Source: Sphingobium lignivorans | GTDB lineage: Bacteria > Pseudomonadota > Alphaproteobacteria > Sphingomonadales > Sphingomonadaceae | Direction: 5' to 3' | Assembly: GCF_014203955.1 (NCBI RefSeq) | Contig: NZ_JACHKA010000001.1 | Span: 3,808,501-3,872,500, forward strand | Length of the DNA: 64,000 nucleotides | In this document: piece by piece, positions 52,065 to 60,410 of the stretch | Layout of the letters: each line of letters opens with the position of its first letter | Position numbering within the stretch: the stretch's first letter is position 1 | Program-made: the position numbers and the translations under genes | The notes under the pieces: model-generated | What the model was told of the DNA's origin: nothing | Databases searched by the model: none | The model's input: only the letters and a program-made list of their open reading frames with translations

Positions 52065-52607
52065 TTGAAACGCTGGATCATGGACAGGCTACCGACGCGC
52101 GAGCAGTTGCTCGCGAACCGTTGGCTGCAGCCGATGGCACATCGCCTGACGCATCCGCTGCTATGGCATTTCAACCGGCGCTCGATCGCCCGGGGCGTCG
52201 CGCTCGGCCTGCTGGCCGGCTTCCTGATCCCGCTGGGGCAGACGCCGGCGGCGGCCATGCTCGCGCTCACCGCGCGCGCCAATCTCATCATCGCGGCCTT
52301 CGCGACGCTGGTGACCAATCCACTCACCTTTCCGCCGATCTATTTCGCCGCCTTCAAGCTGGGGCACAGACTGCTCGGCGAGGGCCGGGTGGCGGACAGC
52401 GGCGACTGGCTGGGTCAGTCCGCGCAATGGATATACAATATTGTCGCGCCGACCGCGCTGGGCCTCCTTCTCTTCGGCACCGTCGCCGCGGCGCTCGGCT
52501 ATCAGCTGGTCAATCTCCTGTGGCGGTGGCACGTGGCGCGCCGCTGGCGGCAGCGCTCGCTGGCCCGGCAGGACGACGGCCCCTGCCTCATCACCGGCAA
52601 TCCCTGA
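52065..52607 (+). CDS. DUF2062 membrane protein
   Basis: 180 residues from TTG 52065 (LKRWIMDRLPTREQLLANRW), with AGGA 9 bases upstream; ATG 52080 is an alternative. The family pattern HPLLWHFNRRSIARGVALGL with FLIPLGQTPAAAMLALTARA and NLIIAAFATLVTNPLTFPPI is clear; at least three membrane helices. Role unknown in bacteria; often beside glycosyltransferases or cell-envelope genes. Upstream of prfB. Confidence 0.88.
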   Translation: MKRWIMDRLPTREQLLANRWLQPMAHRLTHPLLWHFNRRSIARGVALGLLAGFLIPLGQTPAAAMLALTARANLIIAAFATLVTNPLTFPPIYFAAFKLGHRLLGEGRVADSGDWLGQSAQWIYNIVAPTALGLLLFGTVAAALGYQLVNLLWRWHVARRWRQRSLARQDDGPCLITGNP

Positions 52608-52757
52608 GACCTGCTCCGGCGCCCATGCATGCGCAGGGCATGGATCACGCGGTGGCGCATGCGGCCAGAATCGCGCCGTCCTCTCCGCGCCATCGACCGC
52701 AACCACCGCGCCTCCCCCTTGACCTGCGCGGCTCCCCGTCGCATCCGGCGGCGCTCG

Positions 52758-52771
52758 GCCCTATATAGGGC
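52758..52771. promoter_or_regulatory. 14 bp palindrome upstream of prfB
   Basis: GCCCTATATAGGGC is a perfect palindrome 26 bp before the prfB start. CTATAT/TATAGG could act as a -10 element; no matching -35 box is obvious at 16-18 bp. It may be a regulator site or simply the core promoter. Confidence 0.4.
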
Positions 52772-52797
52772 GCTGGAAATTCCACGGAGACCTTCTC

Positions 52798-53925
52798 ATG
52801 CGCGCCGAAGCAGAGGCCCATGTCGACCATATCAAGGCAGCGCTCGACTTGCTCCGCCGCTCGCTGGACTGGGACCGGGCGCTGCGCCGGCTCGATGAGC
52901 TGAACGCGCGGGTCGAGGATCCCACCCTCTGGGACAACCAGAAGATGGCGCAGGACGTCATGCGCGAGCGCACGCGGCTGGACAGCTCCATCGGCGCGAC
53001 GCGCGCCATCGAGCAGGAAATGACCGACACGGTCGAGCTCATCGAGATGGCCGAAGCGGAAGGCGACGACGCGCTGGTCGACGAGGGAATCGCCAACCTG
53101 CAGGCTCTCGCCGCCCGGGCGGACCGGGACAAGGTGGCCGCGCTGCTGGCGGGCGAAGCGGACGGCAACGACACCTATCTCGAAATCCACGCCGGCGCCG
53201 GCGGCACCGAGAGCCAGGACTGGGCCGAAATGCTGCTGCGCATGTACCAGCGCTGGGCCGAGAAGCACGGCTACAAGGTGGAGATGATCGAGTATCAGGC
53301 CGGGGAACAGGCCGGCATCAAGTCCGCCACGCTGCTCATCAAGGGCGAGAATGCCTATGGCTACGCCAAGACCGAGAGCGGCGTGCACCGGCTAGTGCGC
53401 ATCAGTCCCTATGACAGCTCGGCGCGGCGGCACACGAGCTTCTCCTCGGTGTGGGTCTATCCGGTCATCGACGACAATATCGAGATCGAGATCAAGGAAA
53501 GCGACCTCAAGATCGACACTTACCGCGCGTCCGGCGCGGGCGGGCAGCACGTCAACACGACGGACTCGGCCGTGCGCATCACCCACGTGCCGTCCGGGAT
53601 CATCGTGGCCAGCCAGAATGACCGGTCCCAGCACAAGAACCGCGCGACGGCCATGAACATGCTCAAGGCGCGGCTCTACGAGGCCGAGCTGCGGCGGCGC
53701 GAGGAGGAAGCCTCCAGCGACTACCAGGCCAAGACAGAGATCGGCTGGGGCCACCAGATCCGTTCCTATGTGCTCCAGCCCTATCAGCTGGTGAAGGACC
53801 TGCGCACCGGCGTCACCTCGACGGCCCCGGGCGACGTGCTCGATGGCGATCTCGACCCGTTCATGGCAGCGGCGCTCAGCCAGAAAGTGACGGGCGAGAC
53901 AGTCGAGGTGGAGGACGTCGACTGA
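52798..53925 (+). CDS. prfB: Peptide chain release factor 2
   Basis: 375 residues in one uninterrupted frame, so the autoregulatory +1 frameshift of many prfB genes is absent. Recognition loop [20 protein letters not shown] has SPY in place of SPF, usual in alphaproteobacteria. Peptidyl-hydrolysis motif [20 protein letters not shown] contains GGQ. It terminates translation at UGA and UAA. The stop overlaps the start of the methyltransferase gene. Confidence 0.97.
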   Translation: MRAEAEAHVDHIKAALDLLRRSLDWDRALRRLDELNARVEDPTLWDNQKMAQDVMRERTRLDSSIGATRAIEQEMTDTVELIEMAEAEGDDALVDEGIANLQALAARADRDKVAALLAGEADGNDTYLEIHAGAGGTESQDWAEMLLRMYQRWAEKHGYKVEMIEYQAGEQAGIKSATLLIKGENAYGYAKTESGVHRLVRISPYDSSARRHTSFSSVWVYPVIDDNIEIEIKESDLKIDTYRASGAGGQHVNTTDSAVRITHVPSGIIVASQNDRSQHKNRATAMNMLKARLYEAELRRREEEASSDYQAKTEIGWGHQIRSYVLQPYQLVKDLRTGVTSTAPGDVLDGDLDPFMAAALSQKVTGETVEVEDVD

Positions 53926-54674
53926 TGATGACGGGCCGGGGAGCATGGCTCGTCGCGGCCTTGCTGCCGGCATCCCTTGCTCTTGCCGCCTGCGACCTAC
54001 TCCCGTCGAGAAGCGCGGAACGATCCGCCTCGGCGCAGGATTTTCCGCGCGCGGACCGGCCCGTCGCGCCGATCATCTCGACCCGCTGGTCCACCGAGGA
54101 AGCGCGCGACCGGGTCAACGAAGCCAAGGAAATCATGGACCGCGCCGGCATCCGCCCGGGCATGACGGTGGCGGACATCGGCGCGGGCGAAGGCTATTAC
54201 ACCGTGCGCCTGGCCAGCCGCGTGGGGCCGGAAGGCCGCGTGCTGGGCCAGGACATCATTGCCGAGGTCATCGACGCGCTGGGCCGCCGCGTGACGCGCG
54301 AGGACTGGTCCAATGTGAGCGTCAAGCTGGGTACGCCCGACGACCCGCGCCTGCCCGACGCGAGCTTCGACCGTGTCTTCATGATCCACATGTACCACGA
54401 GATCGCCGAGCCCTACGCCTTCCTGTGGCGCCTCTACCCCGCTCTCAAGCCGGACGGGCAAGTCATCGTCGTGGACATCGAACGGCCGACCGACCAGCAC
54501 GGCACCCCCTCCGCACTGCTGCGCTGCGAGTTCGAGGCGGTCGGCTTCCGCTTCGTCGGCATGGAAGAACATACGGCGGCGGGCGGCTATCTCGCGCGGT
54601 TCCAGCCGGGCCCGCGGCGTGCCGAGCCCGGCGACATCGCAACCTGCAGGCTGGCCCGCCGGCAAGCGCCCTGA
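53925..54674 (+). CDS. Class I methyltransferase-like protein with lipoprotein signal
   Basis: 249 residues. The start overlaps the prfB stop (TGATG). The N-terminus MTGRGAWLVAALLPASLALA-AC is a lipobox (LALAAC; Cys ~23), predicting a lipid-anchored exported protein. The body has a Rossmann SAM fold: GIRPGMTVADIGAGEGYYTV (motif I), ASFDRVFMIHMYHEIAEPYA and PALKPDGQVIVVDIERPTDQ. SAM is not known to be available in the periplasm, so activity there is puzzling. It may bind another ligand, or the signal may be inefficient. Confidence 0.88.
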   Translation: MMTGRGAWLVAALLPASLALAACDLLPSRSAERSASAQDFPRADRPVAPIISTRWSTEEARDRVNEAKEIMDRAGIRPGMTVADIGAGEGYYTVRLASRVGPEGRVLGQDIIAEVIDALGRRVTREDWSNVSVKLGTPDDPRLPDASFDRVFMIHMYHEIAEPYAFLWRLYPALKPDGQVIVVDIERPTDQHGTPSALLRCEFEAVGFRFVGMEEHTAAGGYLARFQPGPRRAEPGDIATCRLARRQAP

Positions 54675-54742
54675 ACCGGGCCGGATCGCGCCCGCGCGAA
54701 AGGCGCGCGCATCGCTTAGTCTTATGATAATCAGTGCGCGCT

Positions 54743-55906
54743 ATGGGCTCTGCCATGAACGTGGGACATGCGCCGATCCAACCCCGCACACCACCCGCGC
54801 AGGACGCGGGGGCGAGCGGTGGCGAGGACACAACATGCCCGCTGGAGCAGGACGCCGCCGAGCCCAATCCCTTCTACCTCCCGCAACTGCTGGAGCCCGC
54901 CCGCCGCAGCCTCGATCCGCACGGCACGGTGCGGCTGATCGAAGCGCGCGATGAAGGTGGCGAACTGATCGCCCGCCTGCCGGTGACCGGTGCGCGCCGG
55001 CATGGCCGCTTTCCGCTGCGCCACACGACGAACTGGCTGCATCGCCACTGCTTCTATGGCGCGCCGCTGCTGCGCAAGGGGCGGGAAGAGGAAGGCTGGC
55101 GACTGCTGCTCGCACAGCTCGACGCCGCGCTATGGTCTGGCCCGCTGCTGCACCTGAGAGCGCTCGACCCCGATGGCCCCGCCGCCACCGCGCTGCGCCT
55201 GGTCTGCGCCCGGGACGGGCGGCGCTGCGAGGAACTCAATCGCCACGAACGCGCCCTGCTGCGCAGCGAGGCGGGGGCACAGGATTACTGGACCGCCAAT
55301 GTCCGCGCCAAGAAGCGCAAGGAGCTTCGCCGCCTGCAGTCCCGGCTCGCGGAGATGGGCACCATCGTCCACCGGCATCTCACCAGTGGCGATGCGCTGG
55401 AGACGTGGATCGACGATTTCCTGCAGCTTGAGGCGCGGGGCTGGAAAGGCGCGGAAGGTACCGCGCTTGCTTCCTGCGCCGAGGACGCGCTGTTCCTCCG
55501 TGAGATCTGCCGGAATGCCCATGCCGCCGGCATGCTGGACATGCTGCGGATCGATTGCGACGGCCAGCCGATCGCCATGCTGGTCAATTTCGTGGGACCG
55601 CAGGGCGGCTTCTCGTTCAAGATCGCCATCGATCCGGACTTCGCCCGCTATTCGCCGGGGGTGCTCATCGAGCAGGACAATCTCGCGCGGGTGCTGGACG
55701 ACCATGTCACGCCATGGATGGACAGCTGCGCCGCGCCGGACCATCCGATGATCGACAGCCTGTGGGGCGAGCGCCGCGCCATCGCCCAATATCGCATCGG
55801 CCTGCGCAAGCGCGGCCTTGCCGGCCTTGCCGGCGCCCTTTCGCTGCCTGCCATGACGCTGCTGGAAACCGCTTATGCCCGGATGAAATCTGGAGCCCGC
55901 TCATGA
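54743..55906 (+). CDS. GNAT-fold acyltransferase, CelD/FemAB-like
   Basis: About 387 residues. The C-terminal acetyltransferase module includes YWTANVRAKKRKELRRLQSR (conserved helix), EARGWKGAEGTALASCAEDA and MLRIDCDGQPIAMLVNFVGP, with FKIAIDPDFARYSPGVLIEQ near the end, the pattern of Acetyltransf_6 (BioF2/CelD). The N-terminus before AAEPNPFYLPQLLEPARRSL is Pro/Ala-rich and shorter than in relatives, with no good ribosome site at any start (GTG 54734, ATG 54743 or 54755). Possibly acylates cell-envelope polysaccharide or peptides. It overlaps the next gene by 4 bp. Confidence 0.85.
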   Translation: MGSAMNVGHAPIQPRTPPAQDAGASGGEDTTCPLEQDAAEPNPFYLPQLLEPARRSLDPHGTVRLIEARDEGGELIARLPVTGARRHGRFPLRHTTNWLHRHCFYGAPLLRKGREEEGWRLLLAQLDAALWSGPLLHLRALDPDGPAATALRLVCARDGRRCEELNRHERALLRSEAGAQDYWTANVRAKKRKELRRLQSRLAEMGTIVHRHLTSGDALETWIDDFLQLEARGWKGAEGTALASCAEDALFLREICRNAHAAGMLDMLRIDCDGQPIAMLVNFVGPQGGFSFKIAIDPDFARYSPGVLIEQDNLARVLDDHVTPWMDSCAAPDHPMIDSLWGERRAIAQYRIGLRKRGLAGLAGALSLPAMTLLETAYARMKSGARS

Positions 55907-56751
55907 TCGACACGCACACCGCCTTTCCGCCGGACGCCATCAAGGCCTTCGCCGACGCCTATCCCGACCGCCATCGCAAGCTGAGGCACGCACTGGTGGG
56001 GCATCCCCTGCTCACGCGCGACGCCATCGCCGCTCTCGCGGAACGGCATCCCGAGGACCGCATGGAATATAACCGGGGCACGCTGCCGATCGGCATCCGC
56101 CCCGAGGACACGCCCGCCAATGGTCTCTCGGCGGCCGAGACGATCCGCACCATCGACGAGAACCAGAGCTGGATCGTCTTCAAGAATGTCGAGCGCGACC
56201 CGGCCTATGGCAAGCTGCTGGACGCCCTGCTCGCGGAGCTGGAACCCGCGGTGCTGAAGAGAACGGGCCCCATGGAGCATCGGGAAGCCTTCATCTTCTT
56301 CACTTCGCCCGGCAGCATCACGCCCTTCCACATGGACCCCGAGCACAACATCCTCATGCAGATCGAGGGGGAGAAAGTGATGAACGTCTTCCCCACCGCC
56401 GATCCGGCGCTCGTGCCGGCCGAGCAGAGCGAGGCCTTCCATGCCGGCGCCCATCGCAACCTCCAGTGGGACGAGAGCTTCCTCGCAAAGGCCGACCCAG
56501 TGCGCCTGCAGCCGGGCGACGCGATCCTCATGCCGGTGAAGGCGCCCCACTTCGTGCGCAACGGCAACGCGGTGTCGATCAGCCTCTCCATCACCTGGCG
56601 CTCCGAACGCTCCGTGGCGGAAGGCGAGCTCCACAGCTTCAACCGCCTGCTGCGCGCGAGGAAACTGCCACTGGTGCCCGTGAGCACGCAACCCGAGCGC
56701 CAGACGCTGGCCCGCCTCGGCTACCGGGTGATGCGCCGCCTCGCTTCCTAG
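55903..56751 (+). CDS. JmjC/cupin-8 family protein (probable 2-oxoglutarate oxygenase)
   Basis: 282 residues from ATG 55903. The cupin core SPGSITPFHMDPEHNILMQI contains H-x-D, the metal ligands; a distal His is in MPVKAPHFVRNGNAVSISLS. IEGEKVMNVFPTADPALVPA is the intermediate strand. This arrangement is typical of JmjC-like Fe(II)/2-oxoglutarate hydroxylases. It is translationally coupled to the acyltransferase, suggesting that the two act on one substrate. Confidence 0.88.
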   Translation: MIDTHTAFPPDAIKAFADAYPDRHRKLRHALVGHPLLTRDAIAALAERHPEDRMEYNRGTLPIGIRPEDTPANGLSAAETIRTIDENQSWIVFKNVERDPAYGKLLDALLAELEPAVLKRTGPMEHREAFIFFTSPGSITPFHMDPEHNILMQIEGEKVMNVFPTADPALVPAEQSEAFHAGAHRNLQWDESFLAKADPVRLQPGDAILMPVKAPHFVRNGNAVSISLSITWRSERSVAEGELHSFNRLLRARKLPLVPVSTQPERQTLARLGYRVMRRLAS

Positions 56752-56799
56752 GCGGGGTGGCCAGATTCGATGGCTTTGAGGAAGCCAGGAGGGCGCTCT

Positions 56800-57861
56800 T
56801 CATCGCCGCAGCAATCGGCGGAGCCAGTATTCCGCTTCCAGCGCTGGCGAGAAGCGTTCGATCTGCCACCATTGCAGCTCCTCCGCGCCCGTCGCGAGGC
56901 TCTGCTTGTAGCGATCCTTGCCCGCGAGCAGCGAATAGAGCGACAGGCCGCGCCCGGTATAATGCGCGATGGCGGCCATGTGCGTGAGCAGGCCGGGCTT
57001 GTCCTTTGGACCGACCGGCTCGGCGAATGCAGACTGGTAGTTCATCGCGCGATCGCCATGGACGAAATTGAGGAGATAGCCGATGACCGCGCCGCCGATG
57101 GTGACGCGCAGCAGATCGACCGCGCCGGCCGCACGGCCGGCCAGCGCGATCTCGCGGGCGAAAGCGCGAAACATCGGCGCATCCCATGCATTGTCCGCAT
57201 GCCGGCCGGCATTGAGCCGAGCCATCTCGCCGAGCCAGTCCGCGATCATGACTTCGTCGGCGGCCCGCTCCACGCCGAAATCGCCATCGCCATGATCGCG
57301 CAGTGCACGACGGATCTGACTGCGCGTGTTCGCCGAGAGGAGGGAGAGATAATCGCCCACCGCGCCGCGCACCGCCGCCAGCGAGACGCCATAGGCAGGC
57401 GACACGTCCGTGAGGATGCGGCGCCGCGCGGGCACGGCGCCGACCAGCAGGTTATCGTCCGCCACGCCCGAGAGACGCAGCACGCACCAGTCCCGGCGCC
57501 GGGCGAGGTGATGAGCAAGGGCCTGCGTCACGTCCACCTCATGGTCGCGCGCGGCAAGCGGCGCATTATACTCGATGAAGGGCCGATCCATCAGCGGATC
57601 GCCGCTCTCGTTGAGGCGCAGCGTGCGGACGCGGCCGAGCTTGCGCGGCTCGCGCGCGGCGCCCAGCAGTGCCAGCCCGATCTCGTCCCCCGCGCCGTCC
57701 CGGACGCTCACCAGATCGGGGCGGGCACCGGTCGCGCGCAGCCAGCTGCCCATCCATGTCCAGCCGAGAAAGAAGCTCGCGTCCGCCCGGTCCGCCAGTG
57801 CGCACCAGCGCGGCTCGAGCGCGTCGAGCGACGGCAGCGGCTCCTGAGTGACAGTCAGCAT
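56800..57861 (-). CDS. GNAT-fold acyltransferase, CelD/FemAB-like
   Basis: 353 residues, related in fold to the gene at 54743. Motifs: SLDALEPRWCALADRADASF with FFLGWTWMGSWL at the N-terminus, YLSLLSANTRSQIRRALRDH, and GAVDLLRVTIGGAVIGYLLNF with NYQSAFAEPVGPKDKPGLLTH. The order matches the CelD family used in exopolysaccharide loci. It converges with the JmjC gene and lies beside the S24 regulator. Function inferred only by family and by the nearby exosortase-associated genes. Confidence 0.87.
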   Translation of the reverse strand: MLTVTQEPLPSLDALEPRWCALADRADASFFLGWTWMGSWLRATGARPDLVSVRDGAGDEIGLALLGAAREPRKLGRVRTLRLNESGDPLMDRPFIEYNAPLAARDHEVDVTQALAHHLARRRDWCVLRLSGVADDNLLVGAVPARRRILTDVSPAYGVSLAAVRGAVGDYLSLLSANTRSQIRRALRDHGDGDFGVERAADEVMIADWLGEMARLNAGRHADNAWDAPMFRAFAREIALAGRAAGAVDLLRVTIGGAVIGYLLNFVHGDRAMNYQSAFAEPVGPKDKPGLLTHMAAIAHYTGRGLSLYSLLAGKDRYKQSLATGAEELQWWQIERFSPALEAEYWLRRLLRR

Positions 57862-57898
57862 CGCTCTTCCCCCTGTTGCCTGGCGGCCCCACCCGGCT

Positions 57899-58588
57899 TC
57901 ATCCGAGTCGCCGCCCCGCCCAGATCACCCGGCCGACAATCGATACGGCATCCGCATCCACATCGTCCCACGCCGGATAGAGCGGATTGTCGCTGCGCAC
58001 CGAGAAGCCGCCGCGCCGGGGCGCCAGGGCCACTCGCTTGACCATCAGCACGTCGTCCATGCGCAGCACGTAGATGCCGTCGCGCAACCGATCGATCCCG
58101 TCGCTGCGATCGACCATGATCTCGTCGCCATCGCTGAGCGTGGGCGCCATCGATTCCCCATCCACCCGGATCATGCTCAGCATGTCCGGCCGCCCGCCGA
58201 TGGCGCGCAGCCAGCGGGGATCGAAGCCCAGGACCCCGGCCGCCCTTTCCTCCTCGACCAATGCGCCGGGGCCAGCCGATGCGCCCAGCGCGAAACGCGG
58301 CACGATCACCAGATCGCCCGTGCGCTTGCGGGCGGGCGCGGCAGGGGAGGTCGGGACAACGGGCGCATCCGAGGCACCAAGCATCCGCTCATCGACGCCG
58401 AAATAGCGGGCCAGCACGCGCCGGTCCGCCTCGTCCAGCTTGCGCGGCGTGCCCCGCTTCACGAACTGCTGCACATAGGCGGGATTGCGGCCGAGCAGCC
58501 GCGAGAGCGCTTCATAGCTCACGCCCCGCTCCCGTATCAGCCGATCGAGAGTCTCCCGCACAGTGCCCGTGTCCATAGGCGTCATCAT
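57899..58588 (-). CDS. S24 (LexA/CI-like) helix-turn-helix repressor
   Basis: 229 residues. The N-terminal HTH (LIRERGVSYEALSRLLGRNP) and VQQFVKRGTPRKLDEADRRV bind DNA; a linker leads to the S24 peptidase domain. SMIRVDGESMAPTLSDGDEI holds the Ser and VLMVKRVALAPRRGGFSVRS the Lys, so autoproteolysis is possible. The upstream gap contains two dyads with TAGGA/TCCTA arms, its probable operators. It is divergent from a small DNA-binding-like gene, the layout of a phage-type switch, but no phage structural genes are near. Confidence 0.93.
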   Translation of the reverse strand: MMTPMDTGTVRETLDRLIRERGVSYEALSRLLGRNPAYVQQFVKRGTPRKLDEADRRVLARYFGVDERMLGASDAPVVPTSPAAPARKRTGDLVIVPRFALGASAGPGALVEEERAAGVLGFDPRWLRAIGGRPDMLSMIRVDGESMAPTLSDGDEIMVDRSDGIDRLRDGIYVLRMDDVLMVKRVALAPRRGGFSVRSDNPLYPAWDDVDADAVSIVGRVIWAGRRLG

Positions 58589-58592
58589 ACTA

Positions 58593-58606
58593 TAGGATTT
58601 TTCCTA
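58593..58606. promoter_or_regulatory. Operator-like dyad 1
   Basis: TAGGATTTTTCCTA is a perfect inverted repeat (TAGGA/TCCTA, 4 bp spacer) 5 bp from the repressor start codon. A half-site TAGGATTT lies at 58613-58620 between the two dyads. Probable binding site for the S24 repressor. Confidence 0.7.
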
Positions 58607-58631
58607 GACAAGTAGGATTTGGCGCGAAAGA

Positions 58632-58645
58632 TAGGATTATTCCTG
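58632..58645. promoter_or_regulatory. Operator-like dyad 2
   Basis: TAGGATTATTCCTG repeats dyad 1 with one mismatch, centre-to-centre 39 bp (about four helical turns), favouring cooperative binding on one face of the DNA. It lies 42 bp upstream of the plus-strand gene at 58687. Confidence 0.7.
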
Positions 58646-58686
58646 TTTCGACTCGTTTACACAGCACCAGAAGGAGAGCCGGCTTC

Positions 58687-58872
58687 ATGATCAGCCTGTC
58701 CACCATCGAGCGCTTCCTGCGCCATACCGGCATGGCCGCCACGCGGTTCGGCCGTGAAGCCGTCCGCGACCCCCGGCTTGTCCACGACATGCGGCGGGGC
58801 CGCGAACTCACCGACAGAACCCGGCGTCGTGTAGAACATTTCATGAACAAATTCCAGGAGCGCGCACAATGA
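58687..58872 (+). CDS. Small DNA-binding-like protein (61 residues)
   Basis: AGAAGGAGAG precedes the ATG. The sequence SLSTIERFLRHTGMAATRFG then REAVRDPRLVHDMRRGRELT, ending RTRRRVEHFMNKFQERAQ, has the length and spacing of a helix-turn-helix of XRE type (TxFGREAVRDPRLVxxL). Probably a Cro-like partner of the S24 repressor, whose operators lie directly upstream. It overlaps the next gene by 4 bp. Confidence 0.75.
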   Translation: MISLSTIERFLRHTGMAATRFGREAVRDPRLVHDMRRGRELTDRTRRRVEHFMNKFQERAQ

Positions 58873-59273
58873 CGGTTGTCACGAGACCCCATGCGCAGGC
58901 CCGGCGATGGCATTGCCGCCGGGCGCCCACCCTGCCGATCCGCCCCGCCACGCCGCGCGCGCATAGGCGGGATTGCCAGGGCCAGCTCATCGCCGCGCTG
59001 GAAGCGATGCTCGCTCCCGCCCGGGTGCAGGATGCGCAGATGAGCCCCTGGTGCAGCGCTACCTTCGTCGGCACGCGCCACGCCATCACGCTCGGCCTCG
59101 CGGGCGAGGACGCGGTCGAGGAAGCGCGGCGACTGACCAACGGGCTCGGCGAGGCCGCGTTCGCGCTGCGCGGCCACATCGTCGTCGACCTGGCGATCGA
59201 TGACATCTCGGGCGCGCCGGTACTGGGAAAGGCGCTGATCAGGCTCGCGGTCCTGACCATCGAGGAATGGTGA
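58869..59273 (+). CDS. Unrecognised protein of 134 residues
   Basis: The start overlaps the stop of the previous gene, so the pair is coupled. The first 35 residues are arginine-rich (RRWHCRRAPTLPIRPATPRA). The rest, IAALEAMLAPARVQDAQMSP and WCSATFVGTRHAITLGLAGE, then LRGHIVVDLAIDDISGAPVL, reads as a compact alpha/beta domain. No known motif. It follows the HTH gene and presumably is expressed under the same S24 repressor. Confidence 0.7.
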   Translation: MTVVTRPHAQARRWHCRRAPTLPIRPATPRAHRRDCQGQLIAALEAMLAPARVQDAQMSPWCSATFVGTRHAITLGLAGEDAVEEARRLTNGLGEAAFALRGHIVVDLAIDDISGAPVLGKALIRLAVLTIEEW

Positions 59274-59294
59274 GATCGCGAGCGGGGCGCCGAC

Positions 59295-60410
59295 TCAGGC
59301 GCGGCGCGCGCCGGCAAGCTGCCTCAAGGTGGCAAGCGCATCGTTGAGCGCGCTCTCCACGTCGCTCTCGACGCGCAGGCTTGAGAGGCCCGGCGCGTCG
59401 GCGGCGGCGAAAACCTCGCCTTGCGGAGGCGCAGCGACCGCAGCCGAGGGCAGATGCTTGCCGAGGGCGTGCTGCGCCTGGCGCGCGTTGACGATCGCTT
59501 CCCGGCGCGCGACGCCCTGCTCGAAACGGACGGCAAGCGTGCCGAGATCGGCATTCTCGATCAGCGGGAGACCGAGATCGGCAATCTTCCAGGATGATGC
59601 ACGATCCGCCTGCGGGGCGGGCGCCGGCCTGGCCGCAAGCGGTGGCAGCGTCGCGACGGCAGTCGCGATCTCGGCGTCGCTGAGCGGCGCCGGAGAACGG
59701 GGCAGTGCGATATCCGGGGCGGCGGGTGCGGGCGGCGCGCTCGGCAGGTCGGCCGGAGCCGGCGCAAGGATGCGAGGGGCGGGCGCCGCGAAGCGCACCG
59801 CGTCTGCTGGGACCGGGGCCGCGATAGGATCGCTCTTCGGCGCGGGCGACTCCTGCGGATCGATCAGATCGGGCGGGGGAAGATCGCGGCTCGCAAACAA
59901 CGGCGGGCGAGGCGGCGCGTCCGGGTGCCGGTCCCGCCGGCGGCGCTTCCTGAGCGGCACGTCGTCCCGGACGGCGGCCGGCTGCGCGCCGCCGCGGACG
60001 AATCGCTTGAATGCATCCCAGGGCGAAATCGAACTCTGCACGCGCGCGTTCATCATCTCGTTTTCATCCTCCTCGGGCAGCCCGATGTCGTCCCCGCTGC
60101 GCCCCTGCATGTCCTGTGCCGGCCCGGAACCCGGCGTGCGCCAGATGATCCAGACCGCGAGCACCGGAACGAGAGCGAAGGCCCCGGTGAGGACCATCCG
60201 CCCCGTCAGTCCCACGGGCGCCACGAAAAGATCGCTCGCGCCGCTCAGGCCTGCCGTCGCCACCAGCTGATCGAGCAAGGGGCCCGGCACGGCCAGCCCC
60301 ACCCCGATCATGCCCCCGGCCGTCAGCAGCAACCGGGCGCCACGGACACCGAGGGTTCGCTCCATCCATGTCCCGGGGGCCGGGACCCTGACCATTGCTC
60401 GGGAATTCAT
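59295..60410 (-). CDS. Unrecognised membrane protein with Pro/Ala-rich tail
   Basis: 371 residues from ATG 60410, which overlaps the glycosyltransferase stop (ATGA). Hydrophobic segments near residues 25-45 (GARLLLTAGGMIGVGLAVPG) and 70-90 (MVLTGAFALVPVLAVWIIWR) anchor it; the rest is low-complexity Ala/Pro with SWKIADLGLPLIENADLGTL near the end. Coupling suggests a role beside the exosortase-associated glycosyltransferase. No domain recognised. Confidence 0.75.
   Translation of the reverse strand: MNSRAMVRVPAPGTWMERTLGVRGARLLLTAGGMIGVGLAVPGPLLDQLVATAGLSGASDLFVAPVGLTGRMVLTGAFALVPVLAVWIIWRTPGSGPAQDMQGRSGDDIGLPEEDENEMMNARVQSSISPWDAFKRFVRGGAQPAAVRDDVPLRKRRRRDRHPDAPPRPPLFASRDLPPPDLIDPQESPAPKSDPIAAPVPADAVRFAAPAPRILAPAPADLPSAPPAPAAPDIALPRSPAPLSDAEIATAVATLPPLAARPAPAPQADRASSWKIADLGLPLIENADLGTLAVRFEQGVARREAIVNARQAQHALGKHLPSAAVAAPPQGEVFAAADAPGLSSLRVESDVESALNDALATLRQLAGARRA

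Noticed and set aside
52798..53000. Programmed +1 frameshift in prfB
   Set aside because: The reading frame is continuous from ATG 52798 with no in-frame UGA near codon 25.
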